Shown here: positions 53,375-63,448 of the stretch, piece after piece | Layout: the number at the start of each line of letters is the position of its first letter | Numbering within the stretch: the first letter of the stretch is position 1 | From: Subsaxibacter sp. CAU 1640 | GTDB lineage: Bacteria; Bacteroidota; Bacteroidia; Flavobacteriales; Flavobacteriaceae | Assembly (NCBI RefSeq): GCF_023156585.1 | Contig: NZ_JALNMI010000001.1 | Coordinates: forward strand, 310,001-374,000 | DNA: 64,000 nt | Direction of reading: 5' to 3' | Translations under genes and position numbers: made by a program | The notes under the pieces: generated by a model | Told to the model about the DNA's origin: nothing | The model's database searches: none | Seen by the model: only the letters and a program-made list of their open reading frames with translations

Positions 53375-55660
53375 ATGGAAAACATCTATATCTATATGTT
53401 GGTGGCGTTGGGCGTTTTGGCCATTGCAGACCTTGTTGTCGGTGTTAGTAACGATGCCGTCAACTTTCTTAATTCGGCCATTGGCTCTAAAGCGGTTTCA
53501 TTCAAAACAATAATTATTGTTGCTAGTCTTGGCGTGGCTTTAGGAGCAATGTCTTCGAGCGGCATGATGGAAGTAGCTAGGAAAGGGATTTTTAATCCTG
53601 GAGAGTTTATGTTTGACGAAATAATGATCATATTCACAGCGGTGATGCTTACTGACATATTGCTGCTAGACTTCTTTAACACTCTAGGATTACCAACTTC
53701 TACCACAGTATCAATTGTATTTGAATTGCTTGGCGCAGCAGTGTGTATCGCATTATTGAAGATTTCGGCAAATGATGCCCAAACAATTTTCAATCTTGGT
53801 CAATATATCAACAATGAAAAAGCCATAGAAATTATACTCGGTATTCTCTTATCAGTGGTTATTGCTTTTACTGTTGGAGCTTTGGTTCAATTTGTTTCAA
53901 GAATATTGTTGACGTTTAAATATGACAAAAAACCTTCCTGGTATGGTGCCATATTTAGCGGAATAGCTATTACTTCTATTATGTATTTCATACTCATAAA
54001 AGGCTTAAAGAGTGCTTCGTTTATGAGCCCAGCTGTAATGGATTTCGTTGCTGCAGATACAAACATTCTTGTTTTTGGAGGGTTTGTTTTCTGGACGTTA
54101 ATCTCATTTTTATTGATTAAGATTTTTAAAACTAATATTTACACCCTTATTATTATAATAGGGACTTTCGCCCTTGCCATGGCCTTCGCTGGTAATGACT
54201 TGGTGAATTTCATTGGTGTACCCATTGCTGCTTATAATTCTTGGGAAGCGTGGTCTTCTAGCGGTGTTTTACCAATGAATTATAGCATGGAAATTTTGGA
54301 AGGTCAAATACAAACCCAACCTTTCTTGCTTTTGATAGCTGGCTTGGTGATGGTATTGACCTTGTGGTTTTCCAGTAAAGCTAGATCTGTTGTAAAAACC
54401 TCTGTAGACCTATCAAGACAAGAGGACGTAAAAGAACGCTTTGAACCCAATTTTTTGTCAAGAGGGATTGTGAGAGGAACCGCAGCATTGGGAGCGAGTA
54501 TTACCTATGTTTTGCCAAACTTTATTAATGATAAAATCAACAAACAGTTTGAAAAACCATTAGTTACTCTTTCTTTAGACAAGAAAGGCGATTTGCCTGC
54601 TTTTGACCTTGTAAGGGCTGCAGTGAATCTAATGGTTGCAAGCGTCTTGATTTCATTGGCAACATCCATGAAACTTCCACTATCGACCACGTATGTAACT
54701 TTTATGGTTGCAATGGGAACTTCTCTCGCCGATAGGGCTTGGGGCAGTGAGAGTGCAGTTTACAGAGTCGCAGGAGTACTTAACGTTATAGGAGGTTGGT
54801 TTTTTACAGCGATAAGCGCATTTGTTGCAGCGGCAATCATGGCTGTAATTCTTTATTATGGCAGAGGTTATGCATTAACAGGATTATTGATTTTTGCAGC
54901 CTTGTTATTGATCAAAAATTTTATTTCGCACAGAAAGCAGTCTAGACAAATCAAAGAAGCAGATAGCCTTCAAAAGGCTGAAAGCAGCTCTACTCAAGGT
55001 GTTATTGTAGAGAGCGCTAAAAACATTGCCAATGTTGTAAAACGTGGCAACAAGATTTATACAAGTGCCATCAATGGTTTGGCAACTCAAAATTTAAGCG
55101 CCTTAAAAAAGAATAAGAAAAACATTGACAAACTTTCAAATGAGATCGACGAATTAAACGATAATGTCTACTACTTCATAAAGAATTTAGAAGAACCGAG
55201 TGTTGAAGCAAGTAATTTTTATTTGAATGTCGTTGGTTACCTACAGGATATGGCCCAATCATTGGAATATATTTCCAAAATAAGCCATAAACATATCAAC
55301 AATAATCATAAAAAACTTAAGTTTAGTCAAATAAAAGAGTTGAAGGAAGTAGACGAACGTTTTGAACGCTTCTTCAACAACACTCAAACAGCCTTTGAAT
55401 CACTTTCTTTTGAAGAAATTGGGATCATATTGGGTAGACGTCAAGAAATAATGAGTTTGGTTACAGACAAAATTCAAAAACAAGTTGAAAGAACCCGAGG
55501 CGAGGAATCAAGTCCAAAAAACACTACTCTGTATTTCAATATATTGCTAGAAACCAAAGACTTGCTGAATGCCACAATGAATCTTCTTCAAGAATATTAC
55601 AATGCTCATGACAGTACAGTAAAACCTGCCACTCTTTCTACAGGTAACATTCAAAAATAA
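53375..55660 (+). CDS. PiT-family inorganic phosphate transporter fused to a PhoU-like domain
   Basis: A 761-residue inner-membrane protein. Residues 1-530 contain about ten to twelve hydrophobic spans. The PiT signatures appear as GVSNDAVNFLNSAIGSKA near the N-terminus and STTTVSIVFELLGAA, PLSTTYVTFMVAMGTSL later. After a last span and a charged linker, residues about 550-760 are helical and Lys/Glu-rich (KKNIDKLSNEIDELNDNV, LGRRQEIMSLVTDKI), like a PhoU/DUF47 regulatory domain usually encoded separately. The fusion suggests built-in control of uptake. The canonical second signature is diverged (RAAVNLMVASVL). The Pho-box-like repeat upstream fits the role. Confidence 0.9.
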   Translation: MENIYIYMLVALGVLAIADLVVGVSNDAVNFLNSAIGSKAVSFKTIIIVASLGVALGAMSSSGMMEVARKGIFNPGEFMFDEIMIIFTAVMLTDILLLDFFNTLGLPTSTTVSIVFELLGAAVCIALLKISANDAQTIFNLGQYINNEKAIEIILGILLSVVIAFTVGALVQFVSRILLTFKYDKKPSWYGAIFSGIAITSIMYFILIKGLKSASFMSPAVMDFVAADTNILVFGGFVFWTLISFLLIKIFKTNIYTLIIIIGTFALAMAFAGNDLVNFIGVPIAAYNSWEAWSSSGVLPMNYSMEILEGQIQTQPFLLLIAGLVMVLTLWFSSKARSVVKTSVDLSRQEDVKERFEPNFLSRGIVRGTAALGASITYVLPNFINDKINKQFEKPLVTLSLDKKGDLPAFDLVRAAVNLMVASVLISLATSMKLPLSTTYVTFMVAMGTSLADRAWGSESAVYRVAGVLNVIGGWFFTAISAFVAAAIMAVILYYGRGYALTGLLIFAALLLIKNFISHRKQSRQIKEADSLQKAESSSTQGVIVESAKNIANVVKRGNKIYTSAINGLATQNLSALKKNKKNIDKLSNEIDELNDNVYYFIKNLEEPSVEASNFYLNVVGYLQDMAQSLEYISKISHKHINNNHKKLKFSQIKELKEVDERFERFFNNTQTAFESLSFEEIGIILGRRQEIMSLVTDKIQKQVERTRGEESSPKNTTLYFNILLETKDLLNATMNLLQEYYNAHDSTVKPATLSTGNIQK

Positions 55661-55705
55661 GTTGATTTAATAAAATTAAATCGGATTTAATATTTCCATA
55701 TCTTT

Positions 55706-58450
55706 ATGGCTCAATTTAAATCAGTTTTTATGCAAAACCTTTACAAAATCTTTTTAAAAGGCAAAAATTGCTTTTTAATTCCATCAGTTATGTTTTTAGT
55801 TGTTTTTGCCAATGCTCAAAAACCAAAAGACAAAAAACCATTTGAAATAGACCTTGGAGACATTGAAAAGATTGAAACTGAAGTGAGAGGCAACATGAGT
55901 ATCAACCTTAATACGGGTTTCCCTATGGCGATTTATCAGGTTAATTTTGATGTTCCAGAAGGATCGCCTGAAGAAATGGCACAATATTATTTGCAGCATC
56001 AACATGAAAAGCTTGGAATTCCTCAAAATGACCTGCAAAATTTACGACACCATGCCACTAGAACGTCCAGAGCTGGTTCAGTTGTAAGATATCGCCAGTA
56101 TTTCGGTCAATATCCGGTAAACAAAGCTGAAGTTACCATTAGCATTTCGCCTCAAAATAAAGTTGTTTTTGTAATGAACAGTTATGAAACAAATATAAAT
56201 ATTGGAAATATTCAACCTAATATTTCCGCTCAAACTGCCTATAACCTCGCTCTTAACTATCTAAATATTACTGGACGTATCATGTATACTGACAACAACC
56301 TTGTGATATATAAAAACACCAAAATGACTCGTCTCGCTTACGAAGTAGTCCTTTCGGCTGAAGGCCTGTCAGGAGAATGGCACGTATTTATTGACGCTCA
56401 AACGCAGCAAATATTCAAAGCTGTTGATATGGCACATTATCACAAGGATAAAGATAAAGACAAAAAAAATGAATCAACCGAAACCGCAGATAGAGCTGCA
56501 GCTCCTGTAAATGGTACAGGTTTGGTATTCAACCCTGACCCTCTATCTTCTAACCAAGTTGTATATGGTGGAGGCTATGTTGATGGTAATGATGCCGCTA
56601 CCACTCAATTAAACAACGCTAGGTTCAATGTGGTTTTAAGGGATATTGACCTGACTGCTGGTGTTTATAAATTAAAAGGCCCGCGTGCCGAAATTATTGA
56701 TTTTGAAGGACCAACCACAGGATTATTTACTCAAACTTCATCTGTATTTAATTTCAATAGACAAGAACAAGGTTTCGAAGCTGTAAACGCTTACTATCAT
56801 ATTGACTACATGATGGGTTATGTCAATGAAACATTAGGGTTAAATATCACCCCATATCAATATAATGGTGGTGTTAGATACGACCCTCATGCTGCTAACG
56901 GGGCAGACAATTCTTACTATACCAGTGGAGCCGGGCGCCTTGCCTTTGGCGAAGGATGTGTCGACGATGCCGAAGATTCAGACGTAATCCATCATGAATT
57001 GGGACATGGTTTACATGATTGGGTTACATCTGGCAGTTTATCCCAAGTAAATGGCTTAAGTGAAGGCTGTGGTGATTATATCGCACAATCTTATAATAGA
57101 AGTCTCGGTAATTGGACATCTGCAAACCCTCAATACAATTGGGTTTTTAATTGGGATGGACATAATCCCTGTTGGAATGGAAGAATTACAAATTATACTG
57201 CGGTATATCCTTCTGGACTGGTTGGTCAAATACATACTGATGGTCAGATATGGTCAAGTTGCTTAATGGGGATATGGGATCAAATTGGTCAGCAAGAAAT
57301 GGATTTGATTTTTTATGAAGGCTTAGCAATGACCAATAGTTCATCTAATCAAAATGATGCAGCAAATGCTGTCTACCAAGCGGCATTAAGTCTTAATTAC
57401 ACACAGCAACAGCTAGTAGCCATTCACGATTCGTTAGAAGCATGTGGTTATACTTTGCCTGCATTGCCTGGTCCTCCAATAGTATCTTTTTCGGCTGATA
57501 ACTCGTCAATTTGTTTAGACAACATCAATACAGTCAATTTTATGGATACATCCTCTCCTGCCGGAACTTCGTGGCTATGGACATTTGAAGGCGGTACTCC
57601 AGCAACGTCCACTGTTCAAAACCCAATTGTCACCTATGCATCTGAAGGCACTTACAATGTTACTTTAAGCGCTACTAATTCATATGGAACTACAGAATTA
57701 ACGGAAACCGATTTTATAACTGTTTTATCGGGAGATGATTGTCCTGCTTGTACTACGCAGACTAATAACACACCAATCGCCATCTCGTCCGGTGCTGGTG
57801 CCACCTACAACTCAACAATGAATGTTACTGGAGGAGGTGATATAATTGATGTAAATGTGACTATTGATATCACACATACCTGGAATGCTGATTTGGATAT
57901 CTTCCTAATTAGCCCTTCAGGAACAATGGTAGAGTTAACTTCTGATAATGGAGGTATCGCAGGACAGAATTACACAAACACGGTATTTGATCAACAGGCC
58001 ACAACACCTATCACAAGTGGAACATCACCATTTACAGGAACCTTTATACCAGAAGGGAATTTATCAAGTTTTAATGGTCAAAATGCTTCAGGCAATTGGA
58101 CGTTACGAGTTATAGATGATGCATCACAAGATGGTGGACAATTAAACTTTTGGAGATTGGAACTATGCGTTGAGCCACCACTGTCTGTTGCAGAAAATGT
58201 GTTTGAAGGATTCAGTATATTCCCTAACCCGAATAATGGTTCTTTCAACATTAAATTAAACTCCCCTTCGAGCAGCAAAATCAATATAGATGTATTTGAC
58301 ATTAGAGGCAGAGAAATTTTCAAAACTTCTTATACAAATACTGCCAATTTCAACCAGAACATTAATTTAAATAACGTACAATCTGGAATTTACATGGTAC
58401 AAATTAGCGATGGAGAGAAAAAAGTAATCAAAAAAATTATTATTGAATAA
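55706..58450 (+). CDS. secreted M36-type (fungalysin-like) metalloprotease with PKD, P domain and T9SS signal
   Basis: A 914-residue secreted protease (an ATG eight codons in is an alternative start). Signal peptide cut near FANAQ, then an FTP/PepSY-like propeptide to about residue 240. The catalytic domain has the zinc motif H430-E-L-G-H434 and the third ligand E453 in LSEGCGDY. Then a PKD domain (about 595-685; FEGGTPATSTVQNPIVTYAS), a proprotein-convertase-type P domain (about 695-825; SPSGTMVELTSDNGG, ASGNWTLRVIDDA) and a type A T9SS sorting domain (NPNNGSFNIKLNS to KKIIIE). It is probably secreted to degrade proteins. It starts 45 bases after the Pi-transporter gene. Confidence 0.92.
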   Translation: MAQFKSVFMQNLYKIFLKGKNCFLIPSVMFLVVFANAQKPKDKKPFEIDLGDIEKIETEVRGNMSINLNTGFPMAIYQVNFDVPEGSPEEMAQYYLQHQHEKLGIPQNDLQNLRHHATRTSRAGSVVRYRQYFGQYPVNKAEVTISISPQNKVVFVMNSYETNINIGNIQPNISAQTAYNLALNYLNITGRIMYTDNNLVIYKNTKMTRLAYEVVLSAEGLSGEWHVFIDAQTQQIFKAVDMAHYHKDKDKDKKNESTETADRAAAPVNGTGLVFNPDPLSSNQVVYGGGYVDGNDAATTQLNNARFNVVLRDIDLTAGVYKLKGPRAEIIDFEGPTTGLFTQTSSVFNFNRQEQGFEAVNAYYHIDYMMGYVNETLGLNITPYQYNGGVRYDPHAANGADNSYYTSGAGRLAFGEGCVDDAEDSDVIHHELGHGLHDWVTSGSLSQVNGLSEGCGDYIAQSYNRSLGNWTSANPQYNWVFNWDGHNPCWNGRITNYTAVYPSGLVGQIHTDGQIWSSCLMGIWDQIGQQEMDLIFYEGLAMTNSSSNQNDAANAVYQAALSLNYTQQQLVAIHDSLEACGYTLPALPGPPIVSFSADNSSICLDNINTVNFMDTSSPAGTSWLWTFEGGTPATSTVQNPIVTYASEGTYNVTLSATNSYGTTELTETDFITVLSGDDCPACTTQTNNTPIAISSGAGATYNSTMNVTGGGDIIDVNVTIDITHTWNADLDIFLISPSGTMVELTSDNGGIAGQNYTNTVFDQQATTPITSGTSPFTGTFIPEGNLSSFNGQNASGNWTLRVIDDASQDGGQLNFWRLELCVEPPLSVAENVFEGFSIFPNPNNGSFNIKLNSPSSSKINIDVFDIRGREIFKTSYTNTANFNQNINLNNVQSGIYMVQISDGEKKVIKKIIIE

Positions 58451-58468
58451 TATAAGATGAATCAAAAC

Positions 58469-58500
58469 AAAAAGCCTGGAAATCATCCAGGCTTTTTATT
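58469..58500. terminator. bidirectional terminator
   Basis: A perfect 12-base stem (aaaaagcctgga / tccaggcttttt) with a five-base loop lies between the convergent metalloprotease and RDD genes. Confidence 0.9.
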
Positions 58501-59010
58501 TTAAACCTGGACATCTATTTCAGTATTTTGCCCTAGTTTCTCCAATTCTTCCGCAACCAAACGTTTGGAATCAAATTTCGCAATATCCACTACATAAGTA
58601 TTTGAAATGCTGTCGTGCCAGCCCTTTCCGTTTGTACCTAGAAAAGAAAGTGCATCAAAAGGAATCAATCGACACAGCGTTCTGATAAGTAAAGCTTTTG
58701 TGGTGGGTTCATCACCATTGGTCATAATAACTTTTGTATTGGTAACATATTTCCCTAAAGACCTAAAGGTTGCTCGTTCGAAAATAAAATAATACAACAC
58801 CAATAATACATATCCAAAAATATAATCAACTAACACAGGTAAATTATTCCAAAAATCATTCAATGTATAATTTCCAGTAAATTCACCGATATAAAAGAAA
58901 ACATAGGCCAATCCATACGTAATAGCGTATTGTGGAACTAAATCAACCAAATGATTGGCAAACCTCTTCCACTTGCTGGCCAGCATATCTTCAGCTACTA
59001 TAAACTCCAT
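58501..59010 (-). CDS. RDD family membrane protein
   Basis: A 169-residue protein with three hydrophobic spans (around residues 20-45, 58-80 and 105-120). The N-terminal KWKRFANHLVDLVPQYAITY fits the RDD pattern (an Arg and conserved Asp at the start of the first helix), and FRSLGKYVTNTKVI is the typical loop before the third span. Function of the family is not settled; transport or stress roles are proposed. The C-terminal 40 residues are soluble and acidic. Confidence 0.85.
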   Translation of the reverse strand: MEFIVAEDMLASKWKRFANHLVDLVPQYAITYGLAYVFFYIGEFTGNYTLNDFWNNLPVLVDYIFGYVLLVLYYFIFERATFRSLGKYVTNTKVIMTNGDEPTTKALLIRTLCRLIPFDALSFLGTNGKGWHDSISNTYVVDIAKFDSKRLVAEELEKLGQNTEIDVQV

Positions 59011-59068
59011 ATAAATTTATTTCTTGTAATATAAGACTCTTTCCGTTTCACCATTGCTTTTAAGATAA

Positions 59069-59100
59069 AAAAAAGCCAACCCTAACGAGTTGGCTTTTTT
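59069..59100 (-). terminator. nrdA terminator
   Basis: A perfect 12-base stem (aaaaaagccaac / gttggctttttt) with an eight-base loop. On the minus strand it is followed by a T-run, 15 bases past the nrdA stop codon. Confidence 0.85.
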
Positions 59101-59114
59101 ACACTTAAATCAAA

Positions 59115-61583
59115 TCATGAACCGCACATTAGGCAGTCATCACCTTCGGACTCTTTAGCTTGAGCAATCAAGGCTTTCATTTCTTCTGCGGTCAATGGTT
59201 CAACTTCAACCGCATTTTCTTTAGACAACTTTGCAGCGGTTTTGGCAGCCTGCTTTTTCTTCACTTCAATTGTCTCATCTATTTCAACAGTTTCTGCAAC
59301 CGGTTCTTGCTTCTTGGTATTATCCAGTGTAAACTTAATGGCATCAACAGCGCTCTTCGTCCTTAAATAGTACATTCCCGTTTTTAGGCCACTTTTCCAA
59401 GCATAGAAATGCATTGAAGTTAGCTTTGCCATTGTTGCACCTTCCATAAATAAATTCAAGGATTGTGACTGATCTATAAAGTAACCTCTATGGCGTGACA
59501 TATCGATGATATCTTTCATACTCAATTCCCAAACAGTTTTGTATAATTCTTTGATGTCTTGTGGTATGATATCAATATCTTGAATGGATCCGTTGGCTCT
59601 CATAATCTCTTGTTTCAAGCTTTCGTCCCATAGACCAAGCTCAACCAAATCTTCCAGCAAATGTTTGTTTACCACAATAAATTCACCAGAAAGAACACGA
59701 CGAGTATAAATATTTGACGTGTATGGCTCAAAACATTCATTGTTACCTAAAATTTGAGAAGTACTTGCCGTAGGCATCGGAGCCACCAACAGTGAGTTAC
59801 GAACACCATACTTCAAGACATCCCTCCTTAATTTCGCCCAATCCCAATTTCCGCTCAATTCTTCATCCTTAATTCCCCACATATTATGCTGAAACTCTCC
59901 TGCACTCATTGGTGAACCTTTGTAGGTTTGATATGGCCCTTCCTTTTGAGCTTCTTCCATACTGGCTGTTACAGCTGCATAATAAAGCGTTTCAAAGATG
60001 TCCTGATTCAATTGTTTTGCTTCATCGCTTGTAAAAGGCATTCTCAACATAATGAAAGTGTCTGCCAATCCTTGAACACCCAAACCGATTGGTCTGTGGC
60101 GGAAGTTAGAATTTTCAGCCTCAATAACCGGGTAATAATTCCTGTCAATTACTTTATTTAGGTTTTTGGTAACACGCTTCGTGATTCTGAACAATTCTTT
60201 ATGGTCAAATTCTCCATTTTTCACAAACATTGGCAATGCTATGGAAGCTAGATTACATACCGCTATCTCATCCGGAGAGGTGTATTCCATAATCTCTGTA
60301 CACAAGTTTGATGAACGGATTGTTCCCAAATTTTTCTGATTCGACTTTCTGTTTGCCGAATCTTTGTAAAGCATGTATGGCGTGCCAGTTTCAATTTGAG
60401 ATTCCAAAATTTTCTCCCAGAGTTCTCGTGCCTTGATTGTTTTACGACCTTTACCCTCTGATTCATATTTTGTATACAAAGCTTCAAACTCTTCGCTGTG
60501 AACATTATAAAGCCCTGGGCATTCATTAGGACACATCAATGTCCACGGCCCATCTTCCTGAACACGCTTCATAAACAAATCAGAAATCCACATAGCATAA
60601 AAAAGGTCACGAGCACGTAACTCTTCTTTTCCGTGGTTTTTCTTTAAATCCAAAAAGTCAAAAATATCAGCGTGCCAGGTTTCCATATAAATGGCAAAAC
60701 TTCCTTTGCGCTTACCGCCTCCTTGATCTACATACCTTGCCGTGTCATTAAACACTTGGAGCATTGGCACAATTCCGTTACTTGTACCGTTGGTGCCAGC
60801 TATGTAACTTCCAGTTGCACGAATATTATGTATGGACAATCCTATACCTCCAGCAGATTGGGATATTTTTGCTGTTTGTTTCAAGGTGTCGTAAATACCA
60901 TCAATGCTGTCTTCCTTCATTGTCAACAAAAAGCAAGATGACATTTGAGGTTTTGGTGTTCCTGCATTAAAAAGTGTAGGTGTGGCGTGTGTAAAATACT
61001 TCTTGGACATCAACTCGTAGGTTTCGATAGCTGAATCCAGATCATTTAAATGAATCCCAACCGCTACTCTCATCAACATATGTTGTGGTCGCTCTGCAAT
61101 CTTTCCGTTCAATTTCAGCAAATATGAACGCTCCAGAGTTTTAAAGCCAAAATAATCGTATCCAAAATCTCGATTGTAAATAATAGTAGAATCCAGTTTT
61201 TCTTTATTGTTTTTGATGACTTCGTATACATCATCCGCCAGCAAAGGTGCTTTTTTACCTGTGCGAGGGTTAACGTATGTGTACAAATCTTCCATCACCT
61301 CACTAAATGATTTCTTCGTGTTTTTATGAAGATTCGACACCGAAATTCTCGCGGCAAGCCTTGCGTAATCAGGATGAGCCGTTGTCATCGTAGCTGCAAT
61401 TTCTGCCGCTAAATTGTCTAACTCACTTGTAGTAACGCCATCATATAAGCCTTCAATGACACGCATAGCAACTTTTACTGGATCAACAAGTTCGTTAAGT
61501 CCATAACACAATTTTCTAACTCTAGCTGTGATTTTATCGAACATCACTGGCTCTCTATGGCCATCTCTTTTTACTACAAACAT
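59115..61583 (-). CDS. nrdA: class Ia ribonucleoside-diphosphate reductase, alpha subunit
   Basis: Reduces ribonucleotides to deoxyribonucleotides. The 822 residues include an N-terminal ATP cone ([20 protein letters not shown]) that gives dATP feedback control, the redox Cys in SSCFLLTMK, the active-site Asn-Cys-Glu motif [10 protein letters not shown], its partner Cys in [10 protein letters not shown], and the C-terminal shuttle pair in DDCLMCGS. A Lys/Glu/Ala-rich linker (about 760-790) precedes that tail. The beta subunit gene lies upstream on the same strand after a 185-base gap. Confidence 0.97.
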   Translation of the reverse strand: MFVVKRDGHREPVMFDKITARVRKLCYGLNELVDPVKVAMRVIEGLYDGVTTSELDNLAAEIAATMTTAHPDYARLAARISVSNLHKNTKKSFSEVMEDLYTYVNPRTGKKAPLLADDVYEVIKNNKEKLDSTIIYNRDFGYDYFGFKTLERSYLLKLNGKIAERPQHMLMRVAVGIHLNDLDSAIETYELMSKKYFTHATPTLFNAGTPKPQMSSCFLLTMKEDSIDGIYDTLKQTAKISQSAGGIGLSIHNIRATGSYIAGTNGTSNGIVPMLQVFNDTARYVDQGGGKRKGSFAIYMETWHADIFDFLDLKKNHGKEELRARDLFYAMWISDLFMKRVQEDGPWTLMCPNECPGLYNVHSEEFEALYTKYESEGKGRKTIKARELWEKILESQIETGTPYMLYKDSANRKSNQKNLGTIRSSNLCTEIMEYTSPDEIAVCNLASIALPMFVKNGEFDHKELFRITKRVTKNLNKVIDRNYYPVIEAENSNFRHRPIGLGVQGLADTFIMLRMPFTSDEAKQLNQDIFETLYYAAVTASMEEAQKEGPYQTYKGSPMSAGEFQHNMWGIKDEELSGNWDWAKLRRDVLKYGVRNSLLVAPMPTASTSQILGNNECFEPYTSNIYTRRVLSGEFIVVNKHLLEDLVELGLWDESLKQEIMRANGSIQDIDIIPQDIKELYKTVWELSMKDIIDMSRHRGYFIDQSQSLNLFMEGATMAKLTSMHFYAWKSGLKTGMYYLRTKSAVDAIKFTLDNTKKQEPVAETVEIDETIEVKKKQAAKTAAKLSKENAVEVEPLTAEEMKALIAQAKESEGDDCLMCGS

Positions 61584-61602
61584 AATTTCTTGAGCTTTTT
61601 TT

Positions 61603-61628
61603 ATTTTCTGAATACCGTTTCAGAAAAT
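61603..61628 (-). promoter_or_regulatory. hairpin in the nrdA 5' leader
   Basis: A perfect 10-base inverted repeat (attttctgaa / ttcagaaaat) with a six-base loop begins 20 bases upstream of the nrdA ATG, in the nrdB-nrdA gap. It could be a leader structure, an operator or a weak terminator; no T-run of note follows on the nrdA strand. Confidence 0.4.
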
Positions 61629-61768
61629 CGGTTATTATTTAGTTGGTTGCACTTTAATTTCAAGGATTAAACGACTATTCCCGTTATGTCGAAATACGGT
61701 AATTTCTTGAAACCAAAATATTAGATTAATTAATTTTGATGTATGGATTACAACATCACATCGTACTA

Positions 61769-62749
61769 TCAGAAATCAGCGTCAAAACTGAATTTGTCTT
61801 TTTCTTCTTCTTTATTAAGAACACCTGCCTTTTGATACTCTGATACACGCTTTTCAAAGAAATTTGTTTTTCCCTGAAGAGAAATCATATCCATAAAATC
61901 GAATGGATTTGCGGTATTATACTCTTTCTCGCAACCCAACTCTGTCAGTAATCTATCAGTAACAAACTCTAAATATTGTGACATCAAATTGGCATTCATC
62001 CCAATCAAACTTACAGGAAGTGATTCTACTATAAATTCCCTTTCAATATCCAAAGCATTGACCAAAATTTCTCTAATACGTTCTTTTGGAACTTTATTTA
62101 CCAAATGTTTATTGTGAAGGTGAACTGCAAAATCGCAGTGTACCCCTTCATCTCTAGATATCAATTCATTGGAAAAGGTCAAACCTGGCATCAACCCGCG
62201 TTTTTTCAACCAAAAAATGGAACAAAACGCTCCTGAAAAGAAAATACCTTCAACGGCTGCAAAAGCAATTAGGCGTTCCGCAAAAGAATCCGACTCAATC
62301 CATTTCAAAGCCCAGTCTGCCTTTTTCTTAATGGCTGGAAAGTTCTCTATCGCATTGAAGAGTTTACTTTTTTCCGCTTCATCTTTTACATAAGTATCAA
62401 TCAACAAAGAATAGGTTTCGCTATGGATGTTCTCCATCATTATTTGAAACCCATAGAAGAATTTTGCTTCGCTATACTGAACCTCGTTTACGAAATTTTC
62501 TGCTAAATTTTCATTTACAATACCGTCACTTGCAGCAAAAAATGCCAAAATATGCTTGATGAAATAGCGCTCATCATCATTCAGCTTGTTTTTCCAATCT
62601 GATAAATCTTGGTGCAAATCTATTTCTTCAGCTGTCCAAAAACTAGCTTCTGATTTTTTATACCATTCCCAGATATCGTGATGCTGAATTGGGAATATTA
62701 CAAAACGATCTTTGTTTTCTTGTAAAATGGGTTCTGTAGTTTGAGACAT
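61769..62749 (-). CDS. nrdB: class Ia ribonucleoside-diphosphate reductase, beta subunit
   Basis: Houses the diiron-tyrosyl radical that starts catalysis in NrdA. In the 326 residues, the metal ligands of [15 protein letters not shown] are clear, with the radical Tyr four residues after the His, as in E. coli (H118/Y122). A further ligand set is in [14 protein letters not shown] (Glu, His). The tail KFSFDADF is the peptide that docks into NrdA. It precedes nrdA on the same strand. Confidence 0.96.
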   Translation of the reverse strand: MSQTTEPILQENKDRFVIFPIQHHDIWEWYKKSEASFWTAEEIDLHQDLSDWKNKLNDDERYFIKHILAFFAASDGIVNENLAENFVNEVQYSEAKFFYGFQIMMENIHSETYSLLIDTYVKDEAEKSKLFNAIENFPAIKKKADWALKWIESDSFAERLIAFAAVEGIFFSGAFCSIFWLKKRGLMPGLTFSNELISRDEGVHCDFAVHLHNKHLVNKVPKERIREILVNALDIEREFIVESLPVSLIGMNANLMSQYLEFVTDRLLTELGCEKEYNTANPFDFMDMISLQGKTNFFEKRVSEYQKAGVLNKEEEKDKFSFDADF

Positions 62750-63011
62750 TGTAAAAAAATTGAAAAAATTAGAAAAAAATGGTTCAACTCGTGACTAACA
62801 AAGATTCAAAAATGAGGTTGAAAATGAAAGCCATTTTTATAAACAATGTCAACAAGTTTTTAACAACAGAGCTTTATTGATGGCTTTTGAAAATATTCTT
62901 ACAAATATTATATATTTCTGAATTTCAAAACTTTAAAAAAATTAACTTGCTTTACAAAGGGTGAAAGACCATAAAAGAAAAGACTTTATGAATCACAAAA
63001 ATTTGCCATAA

Positions 63012-63039
63012 AAAAAGAGAGTCAACAAACTCTCTTTTT
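63012..63039. terminator. hairpin terminator, nrdB-LytTR intergenic
   Basis: A perfect 11-base stem (aaaaagagagt / actctcttttt) with a six-base loop; T-runs on both strands. Confidence 0.75.
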
Positions 63040-63102
63040 ACCCCAATAATTAACTAAACTAACTAAAACTAAATTGAAGAATAAAGTCTTATACGTAGCT
63101 AT

Positions 63103-63135
63103 AAAAAAGTCAGGATTTTACACCTGACTTTTTTC
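63103..63135. terminator. second hairpin terminator, nrdB-LytTR intergenic
   Basis: A perfect 12-base stem (aaaaaagtcagg / cctgactttttt) with an eight-base loop; T-runs on both strands. It lies 63 bases from the first hairpin. Confidence 0.75.
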
Positions 63136-63270
63136 TGATTGATTAATAGCATTTAATCAAATTTAAAAGTGAATCCCCACGATCACTCTGTACTTTATGT
63201 TTTTTAGCCGATGAATTAAAATCTTTTGTCAAATATCTATATTTAAATTCTTACCAAAACACACAATTGT

Positions 63271-63300
63271 ATAGTTGGTAATAAAAACTGTATAGTTGGT
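63271..63300 (+). promoter_or_regulatory. LytTR-type direct repeat upstream of the LytTR regulator
   Basis: ATAGTTGGT at 63271-63279 and again at 63292-63300, separated by exactly 12 bases (21-base period; the identical stretch is 13 bases, TGTATAGTTGGTA). LytTR domains bind nine-base direct repeats with 12-13 base gaps, often with a GTT core. It lies about 150 bases before the regulator ATG, suggesting autoregulation. Confidence 0.6.
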
Positions 63301-63448
63301 AGTTTAAAATTTTGGTGTCTTGAAAGGACAGTTTCGGATTCAATTATGTATTTTAAAAATCAAACAAATGTAACCCATTACACAGAAAAACGTACTGACT
63401 ACACAATTGTAATGCTTTACATTTGTTAATATTGCTATCTTTATAATT

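Larger units (their letters stand above)
62750..63448. other. 699-bp divergent intergenic region with two terminator hairpins and a LytTR-type repeat
   Basis: Lies between the starts of nrdB (minus) and the LytTR regulator (plus). No convincing ORF is seen. It holds two strong hairpins with T-runs on both sides (63012-63039 and 63103-63135), a 24-base match on the minus strand (20 of 24) to unit 3 of the array at 24 kb, and a 21-bp-spaced direct repeat at 63271. The stretch 62750-63010 is AT-rich and otherwise featureless. Confidence 0.6.

Noticed and set aside
63074-63127. A 17-codon frame between the two intergenic hairpins (TTG start)
   Set aside because: Too short, rare start codon, and it runs into a terminator stem; no independent support.
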